From Linum tenue (lineage: Eukaryota > Streptophyta > Magnoliopsida > Malpighiales > Linaceae), in the NCBI GenBank assembly GCA_946122785.1, contig CAMGYJ010000008.1, positions 11,743,475 through 11,807,474 on the forward strand: a DNA stretch of 64,000 bases, read 5' to 3'. A program made the position numbers and the translations under genes. Position 1 is the stretch's first letter; each line of letters starts with the position of its first letter. Positions 1 to 12,193 of this stretch are shown here, piece after piece. Under the pieces are notes generated by a model. That model was given only the letters and a program-made list of their open reading frames with translations. It did not search any database and was not told the DNA's origin.

Positions 1-3000
1 TGAGAGGAAGCATGGTTGGACCATCAAGACAATGCAAAGGGAGGCTTCCCCCATTCGTGATGAGTATGCACCAGTCATATTGTCTCAAGAAACTGTCTCT
101 TACATTCAGTCCATCGACATGATGTCTGGGGAGGTAAAAGTCGGATTAGCATTTCGGCATTTGTGTAGGCAATGTTCCATTTCCTGCTAATTTTGTTATG
201 GTTGGAAGTTCTTAATCCTGTGTACTTCAACGTTGTTATCCAGGAGGACAGAGATAACATACTACGAGCTCGGTCCACAGGGACAGCCGTGATTACAGGT
301 CCTTTCAGGCTGCTTGGATCCCATCATCTCGGTGTAGTGTTGACATTCCCGGTTTACAAGTCCAAGCTCCCCCCATCATCAACAGAACAGCAGCGTATCG
401 AAGCAACTGCAGGGTAACTGCTAATACTGTCCTTTCTATTAGAGCTGCTACTTTAGAGTTGGGTTAGTGTTATGACACATATGAATGCTTGACCTGGAAA
501 CAGATATCTTGGTGGTGCATTTGATGTGGAGTCCCTAGTGGAGAACTTGCTTGGACAACTAGCTGGGAATCAAGCGATTCTGGTGAACGTTTATGATGTG
601 ACCAACTCATCCGATCCGTTGATCATGTATGGTCATGAGGATCAGGCAGGTGACATGTCACTTGTTCTTGAGAGTAAACTTGATTTTCGGGATCCATTTA
701 GAAGGCATAAGATGGTTTGCAGGTCAGTTGCATCATCCACATCTTTAAAGCTTTTGATGACTAATTATCATTTTGGAAGCTCCGGAGTTTCAGCTTTATG
801 AACGGTTTTTGTGAACATTTTTTCGCAGATATCATGACGATGCGCCATGGAATTCGTCAGCAATCGTCACAACAATATTATTCAGCATGACGGGTATATT
901 AGTTGGCTACATCTTGTACGGTGCAGGAAACCACATTGTGAGAATTGAGGATGAAAGAAATGAAATGGAGGAGCTAAAAAGCCGAGCTGAAGCTGCTGAT
1001 GTTGCCAAATCACAGGTAATGTTCCTGATCGGGTCCCTTCTGATCAACCATTGTTCACTAACTATTGGTAACTTGTCCTGACCACCTTGGACTCATGAAA
1101 CTTTTTGATGGCAGTTTCTGGCTACAGTATCACATGAAATCAGAACTCCAATGAATGGCGTCCTAGGTAATTAAATTAAAAGACATTCTGTTTTCTCTCT
1201 AAAGATGGAATAGGAAGCTTTGCTCTTCTCATGCGTAAAACTTAGCTCCTTTGCGAAAATCTTCTTTTCTATGGCTGCAGGAATGCTTGCCTTGCTGCTG
1301 GATACTGATCTTAGTTCGACTCAGAGAGACTATGCTCAAACAGCACAAGCTTGTGGAAAGGCACTGATAACCTTGATAAACGAGGTGCTAGACCGAGCCA
1401 AAATCGAAGCTGGAAAGTTAGACCTGGAAACTGTCCCATTCGACCTTCGATCTGTAGTAGATGATGTCCTTTCTTTATTCTCCGAGAAGTCTAGGAACAA
1501 AGGCATAGAGGTTTGTGTTTGACTTGGTATTCTTAATTAAAAAGTTTATTTATGCTTCATTTATATCAAATTCAGTATGCTAGTCCTTGCAATGTTCAAT
1601 CTGGCATTGTTTTTCACTCTTTTTTCTTGGAACAGTTGGCTGTGTTTGTTTCGGATAACGTTCCAGAGTTAGTTGTTGGCGATCCTGGGAGATTCAGACA
1701 GGTCATTACAAATCTTGTTGGGAACTCTGTGAAGGTAATTAATTAATTGCTTTGATCATTCCACATTTTAACTGCTTATATGTGGCTCTGGGATGGTTTT
1801 AGTGAGAAGATCACACTATCATGAATAATCTCTCAAAGATTCTATTTAGGCTTTCATGCTTCTTATTGGATATATATTCATTGCGAAAGTTGCATTGATC
1901 TAACTTAAAATGTTCTGCACAGTTCACTGAACGAGGACATATATTCCTCAGAGTTCATTTGGAGGAGCATGCCAAGGCTGTCACAGACTCAAAAGCCAAC
2001 ATCAGTAGTACTTTGAATGAAGAAGAATCCGACGAAAGCATGCTATTGTCTGGCTCTCAACAATCCACAACCTTAAGTGGTTCAGAGGCTGCCGACGAGT
2101 GGGACAGTTGGGACACATTCAAGTACTTTGTCGCCGAAGAAGGGTTCACAATGAACGGTTCATCAAATGGAGGAACATCTTATGAAGAAGCAACTGGGAA
2201 TGTCATTACTTTGAGAGTTTGCGTGGAAGACACCGGCATTGGAATCCCTTTGACAGCCCAGGACCGTGTTTTCATGCCATTCATGCAGGCAGACAGTTCA
2301 ACGTCAAGAACCTATGGAGGAACGGGGATTGGGTTAAGTATCAGCAAGTGTTTGGTTGAACTCATGGGTGGGCAGATAAAGTTTGTCAGCCGCCCTCATG
2401 TTGGGAGTACCTTCACGTTCACAGCGGTTCTAGGGAGGTGTGAGAAAAATGCTGTCAACAAGACGGAGAAAAAACGAAATGCCGAAGACCTGCCTTCTAG
2501 CTTTAAAGGACTGAAGGTAGTGATAGTAGATGCTAAACCAGTGAGGGCTGCAGTTACCCGGTACCACCTGAAGAGGCTTGGCATTGTAGTTGAAGTTGCT
2601 AGTAGCGTCAAGGTGGCAGCTAATACGCTTGCGCCTGGGTAAGTCTTTTCTTGATATTTCTATGTAGCTTTTTTAGTATAATGGTATCAAATGCCACCAT
2701 CACCAACTGATCTTCATCAAACCCCTCCCCCCTGAAGCAGGTTATATAACATTTAACATCTGTTCTGAAACATTTTGCTTGTTGATCTGCTGAAATGTAG
2801 AAAGAGCAGTCAGCCAGACATAGTTCTTGTGGAGAAAGACACATGGTTCTCTGGGGAGGAACGCTGTTCACCAGTATGGCCTGTAGATCGGGAACAGAAT
2901 GGACATATTAGTACCCAAAAGTTGCCGAAGATGATCCTGATCGCTACAAATATCAGCAAATCGGAAGTGGAGAGAGCTAAAGAAGCAGGGTTTGAAGACA

Positions 3001-3635
3001 CTGTGATCATGAAGCCCTTGAGAGCCAGCATGGTGGCTGCATGTCTTCAGCAAGTTCTTGGAACGGGAAGGAAGAAGTCACAAGGTAAAGGATCATCTAG
3101 TTATCTTCAGAGTCTACTGTGTGGCAAGAAGATTCTCGTGGTTGATGACAACAGAGTGAACCGAAGAGTTGCTGCTGGTGCATTGAAGAAGTTTGGGGCA
3201 AATGTAGAATGTGCTGATAGTGGTAAAGCTGCTCTTGAGTTGCTTCAAATACCGCATGGGTTCGATGCTTGCTTCATGGACATTCAGATGCCTGAAATGG
3301 ATGGGTATATACACCTTTCACATCCCTTTCTTTTTCTAGGTTCAAATAGCATTAGCCTCTAACATATGCATTCCAGGTTTGAGGCAACACGACGGATAAG
3401 GCAGATGGAGAAGCAAGCGAACGAGCAGCTGGAAGCTGAAGGTTCGATCGCAGAAGAAGGGAAAGATGGTTGGCATTTACCGGTATTAGCCATGACGGCT
3501 GATGTGATACATGCGACGTATGACGAGTGCGTGAAAAGTGGGATGGATGGATACGTGTCGAAACCATTCGAGGAGCAGAATCTGTATCAGGCAGTTGCCA
3601 AGTTCTTCCAAGACAAGCCCATTTCTGGGTCATAA
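1..3635 (+). CDS. AHK4: Cytokinin receptor hybrid histidine kinase, AHK4/CRE1/WOL type (5' part outside window)
   Basis: This is a membrane (ER/plasma membrane) cytokinin receptor that autophosphorylates on His and passes phosphate to its own receiver Asp and then to HPt proteins. Exons read as <1-133, 244-413, 504-722, 829-1015, 1115-1166, 1281-1510, 1636-1734, 1923-2638, 2801-3304 and 3377-3635. All introns have GT/AG borders and the joined frame (starting at base 2) is open for 855 residues to TAA. In order: second half of the CHASE ligand domain (residues 1-175), a membrane segment (about 182-205), HisKA with SHEIRTPMNG (His near residue 243), HATPase with N box NLVGNSVKF, G1 DTGIGIP and G2 GGTGIGLSI, a degenerate receiver (IVDAKPVRAAV, lacking the acidic pair), and a canonical receiver (VVDDN, FMDIQMP with the phosphoacceptor Asp, SKPF). 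Similarity I recall to Arabidopsis AHK4 is very high throughout. AHK2/AHK3 are less likely. The N-terminus and first membrane segment lie upstream of the window. Confidence 0.94.
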
Positions 3636-5396
3636 TCAGTCAACCGAGAGCTGCAAAGAGGAGGAAGCGATTTTAGGTTTTGATGATTCTTTTGACGGGC
3701 AATGTCGATGCATTGCCTTGCTAACCGATTTCAGATTAGGCCTTGATATGTAGGAATACGTTGATCAATGTAGTGCAGGAAATGCTATGTCCACACCTTC
3801 TCATCTCATTTCCTCTGCTGTCATGTTTGTATAGCATCCTTGGAATGTGAAGGGGGTCTTGGAAACCCCCATCTAAAAACAAGACAAGGAAAAGTGTAAA
3901 TCTTTTTGTCTCTGTTGATGTTCTTGTTAATGGGTTTTTGTTTGATACTACTTTTCATGTGCCAAATTTGTCTGTGAGGTACTTGGTTCTGGTGTTTTCT
4001 GCTTCTGCAGAATGCTAACCTGTGTTCTCTGCTTCTTCGTGTAAAACAGCAAAGACCCCATAACTCAAGAGCTCAAATGGCTACTAACCCAAACCTAATG
4101 TGTACAAAGATAACCCTAGTTGGGGACCTATGGATGTGATATTATAATCTTGACCACATGGTTCACCAAAATCAAATCAAAGGTTGATTCTTTTGAGAGA
4201 TCTCGAGATAATAAGAGTATCAGTATCATATATTTGAGAGAATAAATGTGCATTTTTCAACTAGAATAATGATGGCTGTTGTTCATATTTTATATGCAAT
4301 TCTTTTGGTGCTAGTGGGAGAAGCATGCATGGGAGAGGGAGAGGACTGAGGAGACTTTTGTGGTCATATGCTGTGCAACACAAAACATTACCAGAAGCCA
4401 GCTCGACCATTCTTTCTATCTTTCTTTTCTTCTTCCCTCTCTCAATAGAATAGAAATGGATGGTCCAATGATCTTCACATGTTATCATGTTACTATTTCC
4501 CCTTTTATTCTCCTTCTCCTCCTTCTTTCTAATTAATTGAGCCATGTGCATCATTTTAAGCTCAATTTGATAGATTGTCACACAATATCGATGTTTATAT
4601 AAGTGCAACCCTTTTTTGAGTTTTCGATATGTAGAACATGTTACAAGAGTTTTTTTTATATTGGTTTATTGTTGACTATGACACATATATCTTTCGTTAG
4701 TCGAAATTTACATAGGCTTTACATCTTTGTGTATGTTAACCATCATATTGAGGTCACAAAGTTTCGAACATAAAGCTTGTTGATTAAATATATAGAGTTA
4801 GGAAACAATTAATCTGAACAAACTCTAGAGAGAAACCCAATAATAAGTTTTTTTTGTGTGGATATGGGTGATATAGGTTTACTTTTTTATAGTTAAAGTA
4901 CTACTTAAAACTTAAAAATTCGAACTTGACACATCCAGATTCTAAACTAGTGGCATTATCACTAGAAACTAAAATTACAATTACGATTTACTGCTGTTAA
5001 TGTTATTGTTGGAAATGTTGTAGCAATGATTGTTTGTAAGCATTATAGTTTGTTAATGCAGAATCCCAAGTTGGAAGTTGGAACCGTTGAAGCTAGGTTT
5101 GTTATGCATAACAATATAAAATTTGTACAGAATAAGAATCTGTCTAGTGAAAGTGTGCTGTATATGTATTATATACTTCTGCACAAGATATCAATAATAG
5201 CTTTTGAAATTCATGAAACAAAGATACTCTAATATGAACTTGTTCATTGCATCTGTTGATATCAATAGATATACATTGAATCTATTATTGGACATTTTTA
5301 TGGATGATAGAAAATTCTATTATTTCACCTAACATGGTTGTTAAGTTGTATGAGAAATGATCCAAGAAATATGTCTAGGTTGTTTATATAGAAAAA
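3636..5396. other. Intergenic region after AHK4
   Basis: The first ~300 bases are probably the AHK4 3' UTR. The rest is AT-rich with no convincing gene. The short open frames here (for example around 4261-4608 and 5026-5232) show no domain, no splice context and no compositional sign of coding. Confidence 0.5.
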
Positions 5397-5910
5397 ATAG
5401 GATCCATCTCGCTTACTAATCTCACAAATATTTCTTACATCTCAAAGTTGTTCCAAAAGATCAAACCAAGCGCAAAACTATGGACTTCTCATATTACAAG
5501 ATGATGTGACAAAACAGTTGTGATGCACATCGGACACGAAGAAAACAAAAGATGGTTGTGCTATATTCGTGTCTCGCACACACCACGACTATTCAATTTT
5601 TATTAACTACTTAGCATATGTAATCACCTACTTACGCCTATCTGTTCAAAAGATAGGATCCATCTCGTTTTACTAATCCATCTCACTGAACACTTGTTAC
5701 AACTCAAAGTTGTTCCAGAGGATGAAGCCAAGGGGCAAAGTATGGACTACTCGTATTACCGGATGATGTGACCAAACAATTGTAAAAGTGCGTAGAGCAT
5801 GAGGAAAGAAAAGGATGGTGGTGCTATATTCGTATCTCATACACACCGCAATCGTTTAATTTTTATCAACAGTTTGACAGATATAAACACGTGCTTACGT
5901 CTATCTTATC
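5397..5910. repeat. Direct tandem duplication, two diverged ~255 bp copies
   Basis: Bases 5397-5652 and 5654-5910 align from 'aggatccatctcg' through 'caaagttgttcca', 'gatgatgtgac', 'gctatattcgt' and 'cttacg...ctatctt'. Many substitutions separate them, so the duplication is old. No coding frame is shared. It lies just upstream of the bL28m promoter. Confidence 0.75.
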
Positions 5911-5930
5911 CTATCTTATTTAGTAGATTA

Positions 5931-6175
5931 TGGGCCGAGCAAGCAAGTTTTGTTTAATTATGGGATTTGGGCCCGAACTCGAGTGGCTTGGGGGTCTTGA
6001 ACGGAGATACAGTCTTAGAGTCCATTTGTTCAATTTAAAGAGACCCGAACTCGGCTGATGGAGCCCGCTCAGAGGGCGCCGCCAAGGCCCGACCTGTCTG
6101 TTGCTTTTCTACAGCCCAAGCCCGAAAGCCATGAAAGAATGTTTTGGCGAAAAAGCCTTTTTCATTCTAAGCCCA
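5931..6175. promoter_or_regulatory. Site II (TGGGCC/T) cluster in the bL28m promoter
   Basis: TGGGCC occurs at 5931-5936 and 5968-5973. The reverse form AGCCCA occurs at 6113-6118 and 6170-6175. Clusters of this motif are known to bind TCP factors in plant promoters of ribosomal-protein and mitochondrial genes, which fits the gene downstream. That these copies are bound is inference. Confidence 0.5.
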
Positions 6176-6688
6176 ATAACAAAGAGTTGTTTCTTTATGG
6201 TTCTGAAGAGTAATTTTCCTCCAAAGAAACCGCAGCTCAGCTGGAAGCCGGAAGCCAGTTGTGTACTTTCCCGCCGCCGCTTTAATCCTCTCTCCGACGT
6301 CAAGGTCAGCCCTAATCCCCGACGAGCTCCACTCTCTTCTCTTCTATCTTGTATCCATTCCGTTGCTGCTTTCTTCACTTTGTTTCTGTTCCCATCTTTC
6401 CCCTTTCCTAGGGTAACATTTGTGCAATTAGAATGCAATAGAAACTCACTGGAAACTGATTTGCGTTCTTCGCGAGAAGACTAGGGTTTTTGAGTAAGCG
6501 GGGTTAATGCAATTTTTTGCTTCGCTTGTTTGAATTTGTCCCAAGTTTTCACTTGGAAGGTCTGCTTGAACCTAGATATGTTTCATTGGTGAATTGAGTT
6601 TCAATTCCCATCTGATGTGGAGTTAGTTGCTTAGTTTTCCTTTATTATACTCAGAAGCAGAGCTAGGCCGAGAAGGAAGTAGGTGGAA

Positions 6689-7957
6689 ATGGCGTTTAGA
6701 GGGAGAGAAATGATGAATAAAGTGCTGAGGAAAGTAGGAGGCAAGGATTTGCCGACTGCAATCAAGGGAGCCCTGAAGAAAGCCATACCTGATCGAAAGG
6801 TGGTGATGGGCAGAGCTCAGCGCGGTCTGTTTGCTGGCAAACATATTCAATTCGGCAACCAGATCAGTGAAGATGGTGGAAATAAGTTCGTATTCTTTCT
6901 ATCTTACTCCATATTGCTTCTGATCATCTTATGCTTGTGCATGTTTTTGGAATGTCTGTGTGTTTGCTTCTTCTTGCTTTAGTCCATGCAAATCACTGAA
7001 GAAATAAAGAATCTTGTTCGGCGTTGAAATGATTATGATCTTTGGTTTTCATTCTAGGATGAGTGTGATATACACACAGTGATGGTAATTGTGTGTATCT
7101 GATTCTGAACGGCTATTCATTTTGATATTGAAGTCATGTCAGCTTCAAACTATGCATTGTCCTTTTCTTTCTGGAAAAATATCCACCATAAGGATACATA
7201 CAACACATTCAAATAAGGATAGCTCCAATTATGGCAGATGCATGAACTACATGGAATTTGTTTATACCAGAAGCACCAGAAACCTGAAGGTAAGGATATG
7301 ACATGATTGACATAAAAACAGAATCGTGATAAGTATGAGCCAAGGACTTATGATTTTCTGTTCAAATCAACTAAAGTTAGGAGCTTTAGTCTAGTTCGAT
7401 TTATGGTAGTTCAAGAGATTGACTTGATGATTTGCAATTGGAAAAGAGAATGGATTGTTGCATTGTAAAAGTTTCACCCCTCTGAAGTGTTCATTTGTGT
7501 GTGTGATGATGGTGACAGATCAAAGAGAAACTGGAAGCCGAATGTCCAAGAGAAGAGGCTATTCAGCTACATCCTCGACCGCCACATCCGAGTAAAGGTC
7601 ACTACACATGCCATCCGTTGCATAGACAAGGCAGGAGGGATCGACGAGTATCTGCTCAAGACGCCGTATCAGAAGATGGACACGGAGATGGGACTCTTTT
7701 GGAAGGCCAAGATAGAGAAGAAGTACGAGGACCTCGGGAACTCGGACGTGGTCTTCTTCTCGCCCGAAGACGAGGAGAAGTTTGCACAGGGTTTCAGCGA
7801 CATGAAGCTGTCTGAACGTGATGCTAGAAAGGAGTTCAGAAGGCAACTGTACTCCGAGTTTGCAAAGCAGAAGAAGGCCGCTGAAGGCAAAGCTCGCGTT
7901 AGTTACATACTGGCTACCTCGGATACAGCTCCTGGAAAGCTGATTGCTAACAGATGA
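6689..7957 (+). CDS. MRPL28: Mitochondrial large-subunit ribosomal protein bL28m
   Basis: This is a structural protein of the mitochondrial 50S-like subunit. Two exons, 6689-6885 and 7519-7957, join in frame (AA|A, Lys) to give 211 residues ending in TGA. The first half carries the L28 core: an N-terminal basic stretch, RGLFAGKHIQFGNQIS, then SKRNWKPNVQEKRLFSY and an HIRVKVTTHAIRCIDKAG strand. The C-terminal half is the longer charged extension seen in plant mitochondrial L28 proteins. I chose ATG 6689 because an in-frame GTG at 6683 is the only upstream alternative. The donor at 6886 (GTTCGT) is weak but is the only one that keeps the frame and the conserved NK-S junction. A 5' UTR intron from about 6305 to 6660 (AAG|GTCAGC ... 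AAGCAG|AG) is likely. Neither neighbour is functionally related. Confidence 0.88.
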
Positions 7958-8712
7958 AGGTAAGTGTCTTCCCCAGGTTGGTGATGGTGACTAGTGATGG
8001 ATTTCCAAATGGATGGATTTGAGAAGTAGGTGGATTTGGGAAAATAAAATGAGTTTAGGGAACGACAGATTTTGGATTTCGATGAACTTTTGTGATGAAT
8101 TGTACGAGGTGGATGATGTGTGAGCTCGGTATGAGTAGTTGGTGAATTTTGATGGATATTCAGGCTCCACCACCATGAACCAAGGATTGTGAAACCAGAG
8201 GTTATATCGGAAACGTCAATGATAGGGTATTTTGTATTAAAATTGTGGTTTAACTGTTTTTTGCTATTAATATCGCTTATTGTTTTGAGTCTGATATCCA
8301 ATATTTCTGATGCTATCAGTCGGTACGGTAGAGTTTCTACGAACATGAGACCTTGACTCATCTGGTCTCCCCATTCGGCCTGCAAAAACGCGCTCCCCAT
8401 TTGACTATTCGCAACTCCAAATAACAACATCCTTTTCATGATCGAAAACCAGGAAAGGAAAAGGAAGGGAGCGAATGGTCGTTCACAAGTAAACGATAGA
8501 CAAAGGAAATGGAAGTAGACAAAGAAATAAGACATTATTATCAGTAAAACCAAACTGTACAATTGGTTGCTAATGGTCATCGTTTTGGCATTTTCTTTTT
8601 TTGGTTCGAGGGTACTGTTGGTACAAGAATTCAGGCAACTAGTGCTAGGATCGCTATCGAGCTGTGAATGAAGTCTCAAAATAAAAATTAAAACAATGTC
8701 AGGGGTCTTTCT
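7958..8712. other. bL28m 3' region and intergenic DNA
   Basis: A GTAAGT directly follows the stop codon (AAG|GTAAGT near 7960), so a 3' UTR intron is possible. I see no other gene. A long minus-strand open frame across 7903-8802 overlaps the bL28m 3' end, has no recognisable domain and runs into the MITE, so I do not call it. Confidence 0.45.
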
Positions 8713-9159
8713 TAGGATGGTAATTTCAATCCGACCCGTTTTACTCGATCTGCTTGGACTGTTTTGGGGTGGGTCACACCCTTCCCGTAGGCGGACGGGC
8801 ATGGGTACCTCTCATCGACTCGACCTGTCCTGATCCGCCCCGTTATTGCCTAAATTACATGTAATCTTAGTCGAATTACTTAGGATTTTCCTCTTATCAC
8901 CTCATATTTAATATTTTAGCTATAATAAAGTTGTAAATAAGTGAAAACCTCAATTTCTCCAATATTTTAACTACATTTTATCATATTATGGTTTCTTTTT
9001 TGGTCTTTTAATGAAAATTACAAATATTTCTAATATTTTTCACATAAATTACATACCCATTGGGTCGACCTGCCCCGACCCGCGCCCCATGATAAATTAC
9101 CCGACCTGCCACAGGGCGGGTATGGGTATTGAGATACCCGCCCCATTGCCATTCCTGCA
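8713..9159. mobile_element. Degenerate hAT-type MITE (TAGGGATGGCAAT family)
   Basis: The left end TAGGATGGTAATT and right end ATTGCCATTCCT are inverted. Between them are GACCCG/CGGGTATGGGTAT subterminal motifs typical of the better preserved members at 10314 and 61355. The flanks GTCTTTCT (8705-8712) and CTCTTTCT (9160-9167) match at 7 of 8 positions, which would fit an old 8 bp target-site duplication. The exact right border is uncertain. Confidence 0.5.
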
Positions 9160-10239
9160 CTCTTTCTGCACCTCAAGAAGAAACTTCTTGATTTGATGAG
9201 GCACCGGTTACCGTTAAACTGACTGTTTTCATCGATTGATAGGCGATAGTAATACTATCGCATATTACGATCTTCAATTTTTGTTGAATCAAATTGTTCT
9301 GATTTCATTTTGGATATGGTGCTTGATTCTCTTTCGTCTAGTGCGTTATTTGGTCAGCACATTGTTACGAAAATTGACGTGGTTATTTTAAGGTGAAATA
9401 TTGCAAAAATATAAAGTAAAACAGAAAAAAATAAAAAAAATTTGACATCTCCGGACCTATCTCTGGAGAACCGCTGTCCAATAGTAAAAGAAATCTTAGA
9501 ACCAAAGACAAGACCAACAATTTAATTTGGTTTGATCCGGTCCAAATGTCAATTCGATCCTTTTTTGTTCAGTATTTACTAAAACTCATTGGACTAAAGA
9601 CCTAACCACATTATATTCGATTTGGTGTGATCTTGTCAAAGCATCAATTTGGTTCATTACAATCTAGTTCGGACCAACTCGTAACACACTCCTAAATACG
9701 AATACCATATCTCCTTAAATTGTGGATTCCCTGCTATCCCCTTTTATTTCACTTAAAATTGACAAACAAATAATGAATGATTCCACATTCCATCTGCCCT
9801 TGAAATGTAGGTCTATCCAATTTTTCCCTTATTAAATAATGGAATGTAGGTCCAATTTCATGGATCATCCAAACTGTCCATAAGATAACAAACAAATTGA
9901 CATTATTGAAGATCGAAAACGTCATTGTGAAAAAAAAAAAAGAAGTTGTCAATGCAAATAAACAAGTGTGAAATGTTTAAACTATTTCCCCCAAGTAGCA
10001 CATATGATATCTCACCACTTCTTCAGCAAACTGGAATCCTCATCCCAGTTTCTTTGCTTCAGGTCATCACTCAATCTCACTAATAATCGCTCTATCATTG
10101 ACTATCGTCATTTTAAATTCTCGTTATAGATTGATTTTCATCTAACCATATGTAATTGTTCTCATTTGCGACGCAACATCACAATTTTTTGTTGATAGAA
10201 TTACCACAAATAACTATTTCCTTTATCTCGTTTAAGGAA
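9160..10239. other. Intergenic AT-rich stretch with one short hairpin
   Basis: I see no gene here. A perfect 9 bp inverted repeat lies at 9243-9251/9253-9261 (GCGATAGTA / TACTATCGC). The remainder is unremarkable. Confidence 0.5.
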
Positions 10240-10313
10240 TTGGTGAAGGTTATTAGTGAGGGGGGGAGGGAGATGGTCTGATGAGAAGCTCAGTCAATGG
10301 TTTGACCCGCCCA

Positions 10314-11051
10314 TAGGGATGGCAATGGGGCGGGTTTGCCTAAACCATCCCCATCTCCATCTTCAAATACCCAAACCCATACCCGCCCCATACCCATGCG
10401 GAGAATGTTTTGCAAACCCATCCCCATACACGTGGGTTTCGGGTACCCATGGGTAATACCCATCCACGTACATCCAACATTATTATACCTAAAACTTACA
10501 AGAAAAGTTTTAATTATAACAATAAACAAACCTATTATACATGAAGTCAACAAAACCCGGTCATTTTCTAAATACGATTCAAAGAATATGATCCTAAAAC
10601 ATCTATTAATACATGATATAGACTACAATATTTTTTAAATTATTATGCTCTAACTCTTGATAATTTACTAAGTAATAATTAACTAACATAATCTTGTTGA
10701 CAAGGGGGAAAGTGAAAGAGTGGAAGGAGAATTGAGGGAAATGAATTAGGTTTTGATTAAGGTGGTTACTCAATTGCATTTCTACTATTTATTTTCTCGA
10801 GTTATCATCATCATCATTGATAGATTACAATTTAATCCACATATTTTTTGATATGTGAAGAAATTCTCTTGGTGGGGCGGGTATGGGTATGGGTATAGGT
10901 ATGGGGCGGGGGAGGCTAAAACCATACCCGCCCCATACCCATCAAACTTTTTGCGGGTTTTACCCATACCCGGTCAAAGCGGGGATTCCCCGCGTTTACT
11001 GGGTTGGGGATGGTCGGGTACCCGCGGCCATGGGTTTGATTGCCATCCCTA
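10314..11051. mobile_element. hAT-type MITE, 738 bp, perfect 8 bp TSD
   Basis: The element begins TAGGGATGGCAAT and ends ATTGCCATCCCTA, 13 bp perfect inverted ends. It is flanked by CCCGCCCA at 10306-10313 and 11052-11059. Subterminal blocks are runs of CCCATACCCG and its complement; the middle is AT-rich and non-coding. The 8 bp duplication and end sequence place it with hAT elements. It interrupts LINE remnant 1, and the LINE reading frame continues if the insertion is removed. Confidence 0.9.
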
Positions 11052-11841
11052 CCCGCCCACATGTAAGGCTATTAAAGCGATTCCCCTTCCGCGTTGGGAT
11101 GTGCCTGATAAGCTTATCTGGCATTTTACGGCCGACGGGGCCTTCTCGGTTAAGTCAGCTTATCATTTGGCTGTCGAGTTGGACAGGAGGAGGGGTGGGT
11201 GGCGATCCTCGATTAGCTGGATGGATATGCCGAGTTGGATTAAAGTTTGGGAGGCGAAGATCCCTCCGAAGTTGAAGGTTTTTGTGTGGCAAGTTCTAAA
11301 TCGGGCTCTGCCGACATGGAGGTGCTTATTGAGAAAAAGGTCCAGATGCTACCTCGGTGTCCAGTTTGTTGGGATTGCTCGGAGTCAATGGAACATTTGT
11401 TCCTTTACTGTCCGGTTGCGCGAGCTCTCTGGGACTATTCTGGGTTGGAATACTTGAGGGAGGGTTTGCCTCGTCATACTTTTCCTTTGTTTCTCAAGCG
11501 TCTGTTGGGGTTGATCCATCAACCGTCAGTGGTTATGGTTGATGTTGCCGTCCTTTGAAGGATCTGGCGATCTCGGAATCGGGTAGTCTTTGAAGGCAAA
11601 CAATTTGGGATCCCGACGCTCATGCGACAGTTTCACCAACAGTATGAGGAATGGGTGGGTCTACCAGCGGACCAGGTGCCTAGAGTACAAGTCCCGATAA
11701 TGCAATCTTCAGCACAAGTGGGTGGTTCCCATTTGGTTTGCATGTGGGACAGGGCTACTAAGGATGGGTCTCATTCGGCTGGTGGGATGGTTCTTTTTGA
11801 CCCAGCGCGGACACTCCTTCTAGCTAGAGGGGTCCAGTTTT

Positions 11842-12173
11842 TGTTAGAGAGTTAAAGCCCATGTATCTATATTTGTATACGTAGCCCATAGCCCATGTAT
11901 CTTATACATAGATGTAGGCCTTTTTCTTCTCTTCTTGTAACCGACCCATGAAGTCCATGCAACTAGGGCGTGGGAGCTAGGGTTTGGTGCTGGTTGTTAG
12001 GGGTATATATATGTTGCTAGAGCTTAGGTTGAGGTACGCAGACAATTATCATAATCACATCAGTAGCCGAAGAGTTTATACTCTTCCGTGGATTAGTCCT
12101 GGATACTCCAGGGATACCACGTAAATCCGGTTGTTCGTGTTCTCTCGATTTCGTTATTTCCTATTGATTATCA
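11842..12173 (+). repeat. copia 5' LTR
   Basis: 332 bp, TG...CA, partner of 36784-37115. It contains a TATATATA segment near 12005 that could serve as the promoter TATA. Confidence 0.93.
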
Positions 12174-12185
12174 TGGTATCAGAGC
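12174..12185 (+). promoter_or_regulatory. copia primer-binding site (tRNA-iMet)
   Basis: TGGTATCAGAGC directly abuts the LTR end, which is the usual copia complement to the 3' end of initiator methionine tRNA. Confidence 0.9.
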
Positions 12186-12193
12186 CTCACGCA

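Noticed and set aside
7903..8802. 299-codon minus-strand open frame
   Set aside because: It overlaps the bL28m 3' end, has no domain or codon signature and ends inside a degenerate MITE.
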